This document shows positions 1-8,256 of a stretch of DNA of 45,205 nucleotides, piece by piece; within the stretch, counting starts at the first letter, position 1; each line of letters starts with the position of its first letter. This DNA is from an uncultured Clostridia bacterium (GTDB lineage Bacteria > Bacillota > Clostridia > Oscillospirales > CAG-272). Under the pieces are notes generated by a model. It searched no databases, was not told the origin of the DNA, and was given only the letters and a program-made list of their open reading frames with translations. The position numbers were made by a program, and so were the translations under genes. Where the stretch lies: assembly GCA_944383705.1 (NCBI GenBank), contig CALWQR010000006.1, positions 1 through 45,205 on the forward strand, in the 5' to 3' direction.

Positions 1-17
1 TGTCTTTTTCTGCTTCT

Positions 18-47
18 ATTATATCATATTTTAAGCAAATATGCCAC
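18..47 (-). promoter_or_regulatory. leftward promoter for a gene outside the window
   Basis: On the minus strand a perfect TATAAT (-10, positions 18-23) lies 18 bp from GTGGCA (-35, positions 42-47, four of six consensus bases). It points off the left edge, so its gene is not visible. The weak -35 keeps confidence low. Confidence 0.4.
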
Positions 48-76
48 CTTTTATGGTGACTTTTTCGACAGACTGC

Positions 77-109
77 ACGGGCCTGTGCCGCACTGCGGCA
101 CAGGCCCGT
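77..109. repeat. perfect 16-bp inverted repeat (hairpin)
   Basis: Positions 77-92 and 94-109 are exact reverse complements (arm ACGGGCCTGTGCCGCA). Neither side has a T-run, so it does not fit a standard intrinsic terminator. It lies in the leader of the gene starting at 164, between that gene and the leftward promoter, and could be a terminator remnant or a leader structure. Confidence 0.55.
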
Positions 110-163
110 TGTCAGGTTCCGGCTGCCTGGCGCTTTTGCCCGGCCGGAGCAACGGAGGACTGT

Positions 164-949
164 ATGCAAACCGAAAAACGCTATACCTTTACCGTGGATG
201 ACAACATCCGCTTTTTGCGCGAGCTGGCCGGGCAGCCCTCTATGGCGCTGTTCGACCACCCCTACATGGCGATGTGGCTGCGGCTGCACCGGCAGTTTGG
301 CGTCCGGGTGCAGCTCAACCTGTTTTTCAGCGATGGCGGAGCGTTTGACCTGTGCGGCGTTCCAGACCGGCTGGCGGTGGATTTCCGCGCCGCGTCCGGT
401 TGGCTGCGCCTTTCCTTTCACGCCAAGCAGGAATTTCCGGCGCATCCTTACCGGGAAGCGCCGGCCCGGGTTCTGCTGGCCGACTGCCAGGCGGTCCACC
501 GCGAGATTCTCCGTTTCGCCGGAAAGCCGTCGCTGGCCGCCACCACCACGCTGCATTACTGTACCTGCACCGCCGCGGGGCTTGCAGCGCTGCGTCAGGC
601 CGGGGTCAGGGGCCTGCTGGGGCTGTTCGGTACTCCGGATGCCCCCCGGCTCTCCTATCAGCTGACCGAGGCCGAATGCGCCGGTCTGCGCCGCGGAATC
701 CCTCTGCGCAAAGACGGAATGCTGTATGCCAACATCCCCCTGATTCTCAACCGCGTAACCCTCCCTGAGGTCTCCCCGCGCACAGAGACGCTGACCTCTC
801 TGCCCTCGGTTTCCCTGATGATACACGAGCAGTATTTTTATCCGGATTATCGCGCCTACCAGCCGGATTTTGAGGAGAAAGTCTCCCTCGCCCTGAACAT
901 CCTCACCCGCTCCGGCTACCACCCCACCTTTTTTGAGTCGTGGGTATAA
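164..949 (+). CDS. unknown protein, possibly polysaccharide-deacetylase-like
   Basis: 261 residues, no signal peptide or membrane segment. The start at 164 is chosen because GGAGGA (154-159) sits 4 bp before it; an in-frame ATG at 41 has no such site and would read through the 77-109 hairpin. Visible features are an N-terminal FTVDDN, LSFHA in the middle, a LHYCTC segment, and a C-terminal IHEQYFYPDY followed by a helix and GYHPTFFES. The alternation of strands and helices with scattered D and H residues recalls the polysaccharide deacetylase (NodB-like) barrel, but the canonical metal-binding motifs are not clear, so function is left open. It ends 5 bp before the first repeat element, beyond which lies a convergent gene. 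Confidence 0.8.
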   Translation: MQTEKRYTFTVDDNIRFLRELAGQPSMALFDHPYMAMWLRLHRQFGVRVQLNLFFSDGGAFDLCGVPDRLAVDFRAASGWLRLSFHAKQEFPAHPYREAPARVLLADCQAVHREILRFAGKPSLAATTTLHYCTCTAAGLAALRQAGVRGLLGLFGTPDAPRLSYQLTEAECAGLRRGIPLRKDGMLYANIPLILNRVTLPEVSPRTETLTSLPSVSLMIHEQYFYPDYRAYQPDFEEKVSLALNILTRSGYHPTFFESWV

Positions 950-954
950 AATAT

Positions 955-1583
955 CGCTGGAGAAGACCTTGGAGGGCCCCGCCTCTTAAGGAGAGGCCGG
1001 TCCCTCCAAGCCTCCCCCGGCGAGACCTTCCCCGGCCGCCGCCCGCCTCTTTGACAAATGCGCGAAAGAAAGCGCACTGCCGGCGGGCGGCAGCCGGGGA
1101 AGTCTTCTTTGGGGAGGTATGCAAAAACAAGAGCATGTCGCCATATAAAGCAATTTGCCCTGCATATCAGAAAACCGGACAGCCGCCATGGGTTGCCCGG
1201 CTTTTGATGGTATGGGTGTATTTCTATGTAACATATTAGCTGTTGCCTTTACTTTTTGTTGGCCGCCGGTCTCTACCCGCCTACCGACTGCTCCCTGCTC
1301 GTTGTGAGTTGCCAATTGTTCCATTCAAGCATTCTGCCGAACACGCAAAAGAGCCAGTATTCCGGAGTCATGCTATCCAACCGCTCCGGTCCGCCAACCT
1401 CAAAACCCCATCCGCCCCCAAAAGAAATTCCCCGGCGCGGGCCCCCGGGCATACCGTATTTGCAATACAGGCAATACAGTATGCAGCTTTCGGGGGCCTG
1501 CGCCGGGGAAGGTCTCGCCGGAGGAGGCTTGGAGGGACCGGCCTCTCCTTAAGAGGCGGGTCTCTCCAAGGTCTTTCCCAGCG
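955..1583. repeat. repeat element copy A, 629 bp with 82-bp terminal inverted repeats
   Basis: This fills the whole gap between two convergent genes. Left end 955-1036 and right end 1502-1583 are reverse complements with 5 mismatches in 82. Each end contains its own hairpin (TTGGAGGG 969-976 with CCCTCCAA 1002-1009; GCCTCT 981-986 with AGAGGC 992-997). Inside are a 20-bp inverted repeat with one mismatch (1028-1047 with 1082-1101), a bulged terminator-like hairpin (1171-1205), and a 19-bp inverted repeat with one mismatch (1428-1446 with 1492-1510) enclosing GCATAC/GTATGC. No open reading frame has a convincing start or family. Related copies are at 12464-13313 and 45008-45205. No target-site duplication is obvious. 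It behaves like a MITE or large palindromic intergenic repeat. Confidence 0.9.
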
Positions 1584-1594
1584 GCGGAAACCTT

Positions 1595-2308
1595 TTACAG
1601 CAAAGGTTCAATCAGGCCGAAGAGGGCTGGGCCTTCAACGGCGCCGTACTCGTTGAGCAGGTCATTGAAAATCAGGTCACGGCCGTTTTCCTTGTCCACG
1701 TATTTCACGGCGACCGAGGCGACGTGTGAAATTTTGGAGCCGCCGGTTTTCTTTTTGCTCAGCACCTGTTGCACGGCATTGTTGAGGACGCCCTTGTCGG
1801 CGGGCGGGCTTTTTTCAACGCAGGGAGCGGGCGCCGGGCGAGCGGCCTTGCGGGAGGGGGATTTGCGGCCGGAGGACTTTTTCTTTTCGGGTTGCGCGGG
1901 CAGGGCAATGGCCACGGGGGCAGGCTGGCTGCACTGGTCGATCGAGGGCGCCATCTCCAGCCGCTGCATTCCCACGCTGTTCCAAAAGGCGATGGTATTG
2001 CGGTAATCGGCGTCCCGGCTGACAATGATGTAGTGGTGGCCGGCGTCCTGCTCCGATCCGATCAGGCTCCCGAGGAAGCTGACCAACTGCATGTCCAGCG
2101 ACTGCTTGCCGCTGGCAATTTCGTAGGCGGTGATCTGCGCGCGCACGCCGCCGGTCAGCAGGTCCACCAGGGTTTGCAGGTGCATGTGAATCTGGTTGGC
2201 GTTTTTGGTGTAGAACAGATAGACACGGTCGTTGGCCGTGAGTGCCGGGAGGCCGGTGAGGCCGCCCTCGTGTACATTTTCAAAATCAATCAGAAAATGG
2301 CGTATCAT
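1595..2308 (-). CDS. NYN/PIN-like domain protein (predicted RNA-processing nuclease)
   Basis: 237 residues from the ATG at 2308. It opens with IRHFLIDFENVHEGG, the typical start of NYN domains, where the first Asp and the following Asn contribute to a Mg2+ site. Further acidic positions follow in SLDMQLVSFLG (about 73-83) and IIVSRDADY (about 97-105), as expected for a PIN/NYN fold ribonuclease. Residues about 135-180 are a Lys/Ser/Pro/Ala-rich linker, then a small helical C-terminal domain ends in LIEPLL. The frame is open further upstream, but the domain begins at this Met; GAGG lies a rather distant 14 bp before it, so the start is not certain. A strong promoter lies at 2442-2470. The stop codon is 12 bp from repeat copy A. 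NYN fold confidence is high; substrate unknown. Confidence 0.85.
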   Translation of the reverse strand: MIRHFLIDFENVHEGGLTGLPALTANDRVYLFYTKNANQIHMHLQTLVDLLTGGVRAQITAYEIASGKQSLDMQLVSFLGSLIGSEQDAGHHYIIVSRDADYRNTIAFWNSVGMQRLEMAPSIDQCSQPAPVAIALPAQPEKKKSSGRKSPSRKAARPAPAPCVEKSPPADKGVLNNAVQQVLSKKKTGGSKISHVASVAVKYVDKENGRDLIFNDLLNEYGAVEGPALFGLIEPLL

Positions 2309-2441
2309 ATTCGGTGTGGAAACCTCGTTTCTTTCATTGGTATATCGGGATACGGGACATGTCTCCGGACGGCGCCGCCCGTTTTCGGCGCGGGAAGGGT
2401 CGGGCACCGCTGCGGCATCTGGATGCGAACGATACGGCTAT

Positions 2442-2470
2442 ATTATAGCACAGTTTTGCGGATTTGTCAA
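2442..2470 (-). promoter_or_regulatory. promoter of the NYN gene
   Basis: Minus-strand TTGACA (2465-2470), 17-bp spacer, TATAAT (2442-2447): both hexamers are consensus. It starts 10 bp beyond the stop of the upstream AraC gene, so the NYN gene has its own transcription start. Confidence 0.9.
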
Positions 2471-2479
2471 TGCCGCGCC

Positions 2480-3409
2480 TCAGTATCCGGATTCCTCCGG
2501 CAGGCCGGTCTGCGCCAGCTTTTTGCGGTATTCGGAGGGGGAGCAGCCGATGGCCTCGCGGAAGACGCGGGCAAAGCTGCTCTGGCTGGAAAAGCCGCAC
2601 AGCGCGGCGGTTTTGGAGGAGGAGCACTCACCCAGCAGCAGCCGGGCCTTTTCCACGCGGAATCGCAGGAGATAATCGGTAAAGGGAACCGAAAAACAGG
2701 ATTTGAACAGCCGGCAGAAATGCTCGCGCGAATATCCCAGCGCGCCGGCGATATCCCGGGTGGAAACCGGCTCGGAGAAGTGCTCGCCGATATACTCCAG
2801 CGCCGCGCGGACAAAGGTCTGGTTGGCGTCCCGGACCGGGGACTGCCGCACGGTGTGGATCCGGTTGTCCTCATGCAGCAGGTCGAAAAAGCGGAACAGA
2901 GACGAGAGAAAGCGCAGGTCGTTCTGCCGGCCCGGGGTCACGGCGCGCAGCAGTCCGAGAAAGGCTTCGCGCAGGTCGGGATACAGGGGATCGCCGACCG
3001 GGATGTGGTTTTCGCAGCGCACGCGCCGGTTCAGCAGGTCATCTGCCATCCGCCGTGTCATGGGGGCGGCCGGGTGCTCCAGCAGCTCGGCCGCAAAATC
3101 CACGCACAGGTGGCGCTGTTCCTCCAGACCGGCCCGGTAGGCGCCCATGTGCACCTCGTAGGGGTTGACAATGACCAGATCCCCCTGGGCAAAGCGGAGC
3201 GTTTCGCCGGGATTTCCGATTTGCATATACCCGTCCCCGCGGCAGAAGAGCAGCAGCTCCAGCTCGGCGTGGATGTGCGGGTTGACAAATATCGGGTTCC
3301 CGTTGCTGTCGGGCTCCTGCTGCCATGCGGATTTTCCGTCATGCACATAATAGGCGACCGGCAGGTAGCGGTTGATGCTGGAAAATTTGTTGTTGTACTC
3401 GTATTTCAT
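2480..3409 (-). CDS. AraC-family transcriptional regulator with cupin sensor domain
   Basis: 309 residues. The N-terminal part has a cupin-like beta fold (VNPHIHAELELLLFCRGDGYM around 43-63, then GDLVIVNPYEVHMG), the usual sugar-sensing domain. The C-terminal ~100 residues form the double helix-turn-helix of AraC/XylS proteins: STRDIAGALGYSREHFCRLFK, then SSKTAALCGFSSQSSFARVFRE and the closing GCSPSEYRK. AAGGAG lies 8 bp before the ATG. It follows rsmI by 45 bp on the same strand and may be cotranscribed with it. Its sugar target is not evident, since no carbohydrate gene adjoins it here. Confidence 0.93.
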   Translation of the reverse strand: MKYEYNNKFSSINRYLPVAYYVHDGKSAWQQEPDSNGNPIFVNPHIHAELELLLFCRGDGYMQIGNPGETLRFAQGDLVIVNPYEVHMGAYRAGLEEQRHLCVDFAAELLEHPAAPMTRRMADDLLNRRVRCENHIPVGDPLYPDLREAFLGLLRAVTPGRQNDLRFLSSLFRFFDLLHEDNRIHTVRQSPVRDANQTFVRAALEYIGEHFSEPVSTRDIAGALGYSREHFCRLFKSCFSVPFTDYLLRFRVEKARLLLGECSSSKTAALCGFSSQSSFARVFREAIGCSPSEYRKKLAQTGLPEESGY

Positions 3410-3454
3410 GCGGCTTCTCCTTCGGTCAAGGGGCGGGGTGCCGGGGGAGCGGAC

Positions 3455-4342
3455 TCAGTCCTCCCGCTCCTCCAGCATGGCCCGGTAGACTTCGTTGCGG
3501 GGCAGGCCGCATTCGCGGGCGACCTGCCGGATGGCTTCCTTCTTTTCGGCCCCGACCTCCATGCGGCGCCGCACAAGCGCGGGGATGTCGGCGGTCTGCG
3601 GCGCTTCTGCCGCGCGGGGCGGCGCGCCCTGCACCACCAGCACAAATTCCCCGCGCGGTTCGGTCCCGGCGTAGTAGTCGGCGGCTTCCCCCAGGGTCAT
3701 GCGCAGCACCTGCTCGTTGAGTTTGGTCAGCTCGCGGCAGACCGCCACCCGCCGCTCCCGGCCAAAGGCGCCGGCCAGGTCTGCCAGCGTGGCGCGCAGC
3801 TTGTGGGGGGCCTCGTGAAAGAGCATGGTGCGCGGCTCGTCCCGCAGCTCCTCCAGCCGCCGCTGGCGGTCGGTCCGCGCGGTGGTCAGAAAACCCTCAA
3901 AGCAAAACCGCCCGGTGGGCAGGCCCGAGAGCGTGAGCGCCACAACCGCAGCCACCGGCCCCGGCACTGCGCTGACCGGAATGCCCCGCGCGGCGCACAG
4001 CGCTACCAGGTCCTCGCCGGGGTCGCTGACGGCGGGCGTGCCGGCGTCGGTCACCAGGGCGCAGCTCTGTCCCTGCTGCAGCCGGCCGGCAATCTCCTCG
4101 CCCCGCTCCCGCCGGTTGTGCTCGAAGTACGAGACCATCGGTTTGCGCAGCCCGAGATGCGCAAGCAGGCGGGCAGAATTGCGGGTATCCTCCGCGGCCA
4201 CAAAATCCACCTCCGAGAGCACCTTGACCGCCCGCGGCGGGATGTCGGCCAGGTTGCCGATGGGGGTGGCCACCAGATAGAGCGTGCCGGGTTCCACACG
4301 GTTTTTCTCCCGGTCCCCGTCCGGGCGTCTGACTGAGCTCAT
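3455..4342 (-). CDS. rsmI: 16S rRNA (cytidine-2'-O)-methyltransferase RsmI
   Basis: 295 residues, close to the family length. RsmI methylates the 2'-O of C1402 in 16S rRNA using S-adenosylmethionine. Diagnostic motifs are GTLYLVATPIGNLADI, VAAEDTRNSARLL, ALVTDAGTPAVSDPG and VPGPVAAVVAL, in the normal order of a tetrapyrrole-methylase-fold enzyme, and the C-terminal helical segment ends in a basic/acidic helix. The ATG at 4342 is chosen because AAGGAGA lies 6 bp upstream; a longer in-frame reading adds 37 residues that do not belong to the family. It is divergent from the amidase gene at 4452. No clear promoter could be read in the 109-bp gap. Confidence 0.95.
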   Translation of the reverse strand: MSSVRRPDGDREKNRVEPGTLYLVATPIGNLADIPPRAVKVLSEVDFVAAEDTRNSARLLAHLGLRKPMVSYFEHNRRERGEEIAGRLQQGQSCALVTDAGTPAVSDPGEDLVALCAARGIPVSAVPGPVAAVVALTLSGLPTGRFCFEGFLTTARTDRQRRLEELRDEPRTMLFHEAPHKLRATLADLAGAFGRERRVAVCRELTKLNEQVLRMTLGEAADYYAGTEPRGEFVLVVQGAPPRAAEAPQTADIPALVRRRMEVGAEKKEAIRQVARECGLPRNEVYRAMLEERED

Positions 4343-4451
4343 CTGCTGTCTCCTTCCTCTTTTTTGCGCGGAGCGGCGTTTGCCCGCATATACTGTAGCA
4401 AAGGCAACGCCGCAGCGGCGGAGCCATATCCATACGGGAGGACGCAATTCC

Positions 4452-5018
4452 ATGGCAATTCGGATTTACATCGATCAGGGGCACAATCCGCAAAACCCCA
4501 ACGCAGGCGCCGAGGGGAACGGCCTGCGCGAGCAGGACATCACCTACCGCGTTGGCAAAGCGCTGGGCGAGCTGCTGCGCGCCGACGGCAATTTTGAGGT
4601 GCGGGAATCCCGCCCCACGCCCACCACGGCGCTGGGAAGCTCCAACACCACCAGCCTGCAGGCCCGGGTGCAGCAGGCCAATAGCTGGGGGGCGGACTAT
4701 TTTATCAGCCTGCACACCAACGCCTCCTCCAACGCCGCGGCCACGGGGACCGAGGTCTTTGTGTACAGCACGGCCAGCCCGGCCTACCGGCTGGCGCAGG
4801 ACATTGTGGTATCGCTCAGCGAGGCCACCGGACTGCGCGACCGCGGCGTGTTTGCCCGCCCCGGCCTGTACGTGCTGCGCCGCACCGCCATGCCGGCCTT
4901 GCTGCTGGAGATGGGCTTTATCACCAACCCGGGCGATGCCAGGCTGATGTACGAGAACCCGGGGCTGTTTGCCCGGGGCATTTACAACGGCATCCGGCGT
5001 TACTTTGGCCTGAGCTGA
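4452..5018 (+). CDS. N-acetylmuramoyl-L-alanine amidase (Amidase_3)
   Basis: 188 residues made up only of the catalytic domain. The zinc site of the Amidase_3 family is visible: His11 in DQGHNP, Glu27 in GLREQD, His88 in SLHTNAS, and the catalytic Glu153 in LLLEMGF. It would cleave the bond between muramic acid and the stem-peptide L-alanine. There is no signal peptide, transmembrane segment or cell-wall-binding repeat, so how it reaches peptidoglycan is unclear; release by lysis, another export route or a cytosolic recycling role are possible. GGGAGGA (4436-4442) sits 9 bp before the ATG. It converges on lepA with a 22-bp gap. Confidence 0.93.
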   Translation: MAIRIYIDQGHNPQNPNAGAEGNGLREQDITYRVGKALGELLRADGNFEVRESRPTPTTALGSSNTTSLQARVQQANSWGADYFISLHTNASSNAAATGTEVFVYSTASPAYRLAQDIVVSLSEATGLRDRGVFARPGLYVLRRTAMPALLLEMGFITNPGDARLMYENPGLFARGIYNGIRRYFGLS

Positions 5019-5040
5019 GGCGGGGAAGGGCGGCTTGCCG

Positions 5041-6861
5041 TCAGTTGTCGTCCTCCAGGCGCAGCACGGCCATAAAGGCCTCGGGAGAGATCTGCACCGA
5101 GCCCAGCTGGCGCATCTTCTTCTTGCCCTCCTTCTGCTTTTCCAGCAGCTTCTTCTTGCGCGTGATGTCGCCGCCGTAGCACTTGGCAAGCACGTCCTTG
5201 CGCATGGCCTTGACGGTTTCGCGGGCGATGATTTTGGAGCCGATGGCGGCCTGAATCGGAATTTCAAAGAGCTGGCGGGGGATGTTTTCCTTCAGCTTTT
5301 CGGCAATCCTGCGCGCGCGGGCATAGGCCTTGTCCTCGTGCACGATGAAGGACAGGGCGTCCACCTGCTCGCCGTTGAGCAGAAAATCCAGCTTGACCAG
5401 CCGGCTGGGCACATAGCCCTTCAGCTCGTAGTCCAGCGAGGCATAGCCCCGGGAGCGGCTCTTCAGGGCGTCGAAAAAGTCGTAGATGATTTCGTTGAGC
5501 GGCAGGTCATAGTGCAGCTCCACCCGGGTGGGGTCCAGGTACTTCATGTCGTTGAAGACGCCGCGGCGGTCCTGGCACAGCTCCATCAGCCCGCCCACAT
5601 AGTCCACCGGCGTGATGATGCTGGCCTTTACCACGGGCTCCAGGGCGGTTTCAATCCGGTCGGCCTGGGGGAAGTTGGAGGGGTTGTCGATGCGCAGGGT
5701 CTCCCCGGTTTTCATCCGGACCTCATAGATGACGCTGGGCGCGGTGGTAATCAGGTCCAGGTTGAATTCCCGCTCCAGCCGCTCCTCGATGATTTCCATG
5801 TGCAGCAGCCCGAGGAAGCCGCAGCGGAAGCCGAAGCCCAGCGCCGCCGAGGTCTCGGGCTCAAACAGCAGGGCGGCGTCGTTCAAACGCAGCTTTTCCA
5901 GCGCGTCGCGCAGGTCTCCATAGCGCGCGCCGTCGGCGGGATAGATGCCGGCGTACACCATCGGGTGCACCTCGCGGAAGCCGGGCAGCGGCGCGGGCGC
6001 CGGGGCGGAGGCCAGGGTGACGGTGTCCCCCACGCGGGTGTCCCCCACGCTTTTGATGGAGGCCGTGATATACCCCACGTCCCCGGCCGCCAGACTGGCG
6101 CATTTGCGCAGGCCAAAGGGCTCGGGTGTGCCCAGCTCCACCACATCGAACTGCGCGCCGGTGGACATCAGCTGAATGCGGTCGCCGGCGTGCAGCGTGC
6201 CGTCCACCACCCGCACGTTCACCACCACGCCCAGGTAGCTGTCGTAGTAGGAGTCAAAAATCAGGCAGCGCAGCGGGGCGTTCTCGTCCCCCCGGGGGGC
6301 GGGAATGCCGCGCACCACGGCCTCCAGCACATCCTCCACATTCTGCCCGGTTTTGGCCGAGACGGCCGGAGAGTCCTCTGCCGGAATGCCGATGACCTCC
6401 TCAATTTCGTCCCGGCAGCGCTGAACGTCGGCCGAGGGAAGGTCGATTTTGTTGATGACCGGCAGAATCTCCAGCCCGGCGTCGGCGGCCAGATAGGCGT
6501 TGGCAAGGGTCTGGGCCTCAATGCCCTGGGTGGCGTCCACCACCAGCAGCGCACCCTCGCAGGCATTGAGCGAGCGCGAGACCTCATAGTTGAAATCGAC
6601 ATGCCCCGGCGTGTCGATGAGGTTGAAGGTATACTCCTCCCCGTCCCGGGCGGTATAGTTGAGACGGACCGCGCGGGCCTTGATGGTTATGCCGCGCTCG
6701 CGCTCCAGCTCCATGTTGTCAAGCAGCTGGTCCTCCATGTCCCGCTTTTCCACGGTGCGGGTCAGTTCAAGGATGCGGTCGGCCAGGGTGGACTTGCCGT
6801 GGTCGATGTGCGCGATGATTGAAAAATTGCGGATGTGCCGCTGGCGTTCGGATTGTTGCAT
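5041..6861 (-). CDS. lepA: elongation factor 4 (LepA)
   Basis: 606 residues, normal length for this translational GTPase, which acts on stalled or mis-translocated ribosomes. GTPase motifs are AHIDHGKST (P-loop), [17 protein letters not shown] and NKIDLPSA. The EF-G-like domains follow, then the LepA-specific C-terminal domain with [20 protein letters not shown]. Read-through is intact with no frameshift. The ribosome binding site is poor (AAAGG about 12 bp upstream), but the promoter at 6903-6931 is near consensus. It is divergent from the oxidoreductase gene at 7081. Confidence 0.98.
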   Translation of the reverse strand: MQQSERQRHIRNFSIIAHIDHGKSTLADRILELTRTVEKRDMEDQLLDNMELERERGITIKARAVRLNYTARDGEEYTFNLIDTPGHVDFNYEVSRSLNACEGALLVVDATQGIEAQTLANAYLAADAGLEILPVINKIDLPSADVQRCRDEIEEVIGIPAEDSPAVSAKTGQNVEDVLEAVVRGIPAPRGDENAPLRCLIFDSYYDSYLGVVVNVRVVDGTLHAGDRIQLMSTGAQFDVVELGTPEPFGLRKCASLAAGDVGYITASIKSVGDTRVGDTVTLASAPAPAPLPGFREVHPMVYAGIYPADGARYGDLRDALEKLRLNDAALLFEPETSAALGFGFRCGFLGLLHMEIIEERLEREFNLDLITTAPSVIYEVRMKTGETLRIDNPSNFPQADRIETALEPVVKASIITPVDYVGGLMELCQDRRGVFNDMKYLDPTRVELHYDLPLNEIIYDFFDALKSRSRGYASLDYELKGYVPSRLVKLDFLLNGEQVDALSFIVHEDKAYARARRIAEKLKENIPRQLFEIPIQAAIGSKIIARETVKAMRKDVLAKCYGGDITRKKKLLEKQKEGKKKMRQLGSVQISPEAFMAVLRLEDDN

Positions 6862-6902
6862 GTGCGGTGGAACCTTTCCGGATTTTCAGGATTGCACCTT
6901 AT

Positions 6903-6931
6903 ATTATAATGGATTTTTGCCCCGATGGCAA
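6903..6931 (-). promoter_or_regulatory. promoter of lepA
   Basis: Minus-strand TTGCCA (6926-6931), 17-bp spacer, TATAAT (6903-6908). Five of six and six of six consensus bases. The predicted leader is about 35 nt. Confidence 0.85.
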
Positions 6932-7014
6932 GGGCTTTGCAATATTTTTCCGCAGAAAAGCGGTCCGGACAGGCAGAAAAAGCAAAAAAAGTCTCTTTTT
7001 TTTCAATTCCTGTC

Positions 7015-7043
7015 TTGAAAAATTGCGCGGAATGGTATATACT
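7015..7043 (+). promoter_or_regulatory. promoter of the Gfo/Idh/MocA gene
   Basis: TTGAAA (7015-7020), 17-bp spacer, TATACT (7038-7043). The expected transcription start near 7050 excludes the in-frame ATG at 7051 as a normal start and supports the ATG at 7081. Confidence 0.8.
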
Positions 7044-7080
7044 GTAGGCAATGAAACCTGAAGCAAAGGATGGATCTGCA

Positions 7081-8145
7081 ATGAGCCTGAAAAAAATGAA
7101 AACTGCAATTGTCGGATACGGCGGCATGGGAGGCTGGCACGCCGAACGCTTGCAAAAAAGCGATGTGGCTGAGCTGGCCGGAATTTATGACATCCGTGCG
7201 GAGCGGAGCGAGCTGGCCCGGAGCCGGGGCATCCGCGCCTATGCCTCGTATGACGAGCTGCTGGGCGACCGCTCGGTGGAGCTGGTGACCGTGGCGGTGC
7301 CCAACGACGTCCATGAGGAGGTTGTGGTGCGCGCGCTGCGGGCCGGCAAAAACGTCATCTGCGAAAAGCCCGTGGCCCTGACGCTGGATTCGCTGGACCG
7401 CATGATTGCCGTGGCCCAGGAGACCGGAATGCACTTTTCCACCCACCAGAACCGCCGCTGGGACGTGGATTACCTGGCGATGAAACAGATTTACGATTCG
7501 GGAATGCTGGGCAAGGTCATCAACATCGAATCCCGCATTCACGGCAGCCGCGGCATTCCCTCGGACTGGCGCGGGGAAAAGAAGTACGGCGGCGGAATGC
7601 TGTATGACTGGGGCATTCACCTGATCGACCAGATGCTGTGCATCTTCGGCTTTGCGAACATCGAGAGCGTCTTCTGCACGCTGGACCACATCACCAACCA
7701 GGAGGTGGACGACGGCTTCCGCATTCTGCTGCGCTTCCGCTCGGGTCAGCTGGCCGTGGTGGAGATGGGGACCTACAACTTCATCGCCATGCCCCGCTTT
7801 TATCTGCGGGCCGAAAAGGGCACCGCGCTGCTGCGCGACTGGCGGGAGGAAACCCAGGTGGTGGAGTGCACCCACTGGCACGAGAACGAGGTGCTGCCGG
7901 TGCAGCTGGCGGCCGGTCTGACCAAGACCATGGCGCCGCGCGACGAGCTGACCACCAAGAGCTACACCGTCCCCCGGCCCACCGCCGATGTGCACGACTA
8001 TTACCGCAACTTCATCGCCTCGGTGCGCGGCCAGACCCCGCAGCTGGTTACCTACGGGCAGATGCGCACCGACCTGAAGGTGATGCTGGCAGCCTTTGAG
8101 TCGGCCGAGACCGGCCGCTTTGTCCCTGTGCGCGGAGAGGAATAA
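7081..8145 (+). CDS. Gfo/Idh/MocA family NAD(P)-dependent oxidoreductase
   Basis: 354 residues. The N-terminal Rossmann motif GYGGMGGWHAERL binds NAD(P); NVICEKPVALT carries the conserved EKP lysine; GGGMLYDWGIHLIDQ contains the Asp and His of the family's catalytic region. Such enzymes oxidise or epimerise sugars, inositols or their derivatives; the substrate cannot be read from sequence. The start at 7081 fits the promoter at 7015-7043 and the AGGA about 10 bp upstream. Two chromate-type transporter genes follow after 111 bp with a hairpin in between and no promoter seen, so partial read-through is possible, although no functional link is evident. Confidence 0.92.
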   Translation: MSLKKMKTAIVGYGGMGGWHAERLQKSDVAELAGIYDIRAERSELARSRGIRAYASYDELLGDRSVELVTVAVPNDVHEEVVVRALRAGKNVICEKPVALTLDSLDRMIAVAQETGMHFSTHQNRRWDVDYLAMKQIYDSGMLGKVINIESRIHGSRGIPSDWRGEKKYGGGMLYDWGIHLIDQMLCIFGFANIESVFCTLDHITNQEVDDGFRILLRFRSGQLAVVEMGTYNFIAMPRFYLRAEKGTALLRDWREETQVVECTHWHENEVLPVQLAAGLTKTMAPRDELTTKSYTVPRPTADVHDYYRNFIASVRGQTPQLVTYGQMRTDLKVMLAAFESAETGRFVPVRGEE

Positions 8146-8159
8146 AAACAGAAACACCC

Positions 8160-8193
8160 GTGGGGGAACCGCCTGAGCGACCGGTTTCCCCAC
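8160..8193 (+). terminator. possible attenuator or weak terminator hairpin
   Basis: GTGGGGGAACCG (8160-8171) pairs with CGGTTTCCCCAC (8182-8193) with one mismatch. Only a short CTTTT follows, so termination may be partial. Confidence 0.4.
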
Positions 8194-8256
8194 CGGCTTT
8201 TGCGGCCGGCAGGTCCGGAGACCGCCCAATGACAGCTTCCAGGAGGTAGCATACAG

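Noticed and set aside
77..109. Intrinsic terminator
   Set aside because: The stem is perfect, but there is no T-run on either strand; kept only as a hairpin.
41..163. Earlier start of the first gene at 41
   Set aside because: No ribosome binding site; it would translate through the hairpin; GGAGGA at 154-159 marks 164.
903..1324. Minus-strand open frames in the repeat elements with similar sequence (SPKKTSPAAARR) in all copies
   Set aside because: The similarity follows from DNA repeat identity; the frames change between copies, the loops differ by indels, and starts lack ribosome binding sites. Stems rather than codons are conserved.
955..1583. Target-site duplication around repeat copy A
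   Set aside because: Flanks (ATAAAATAT on the left, GCGGAAACC on the right) share no direct repeat of useful length.
1769..4336. An 855-codon open frame on the plus strand
   Set aside because: It is antisense to the NYN, AraC and rsmI genes, has no ribosome binding site or domain, and arises from high GC. The same applies to the 595-codon frame opposite lepA (5035-6822) and other long antisense frames.
4343..4451. Promoter TTGCGC...TATACT for the amidase
   Set aside because: The spacing is 19 bp and the -35 is poor; not reliable.
7051..7080. Start of the oxidoreductase at 7051
   Set aside because: It lies at the predicted transcription start, and the Rossmann domain begins after 7081.
8146..8256. 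Riboswitch before the chromate transporter genes
   Set aside because: Only one hairpin is visible and none of the known aptamer signatures could be recognised.
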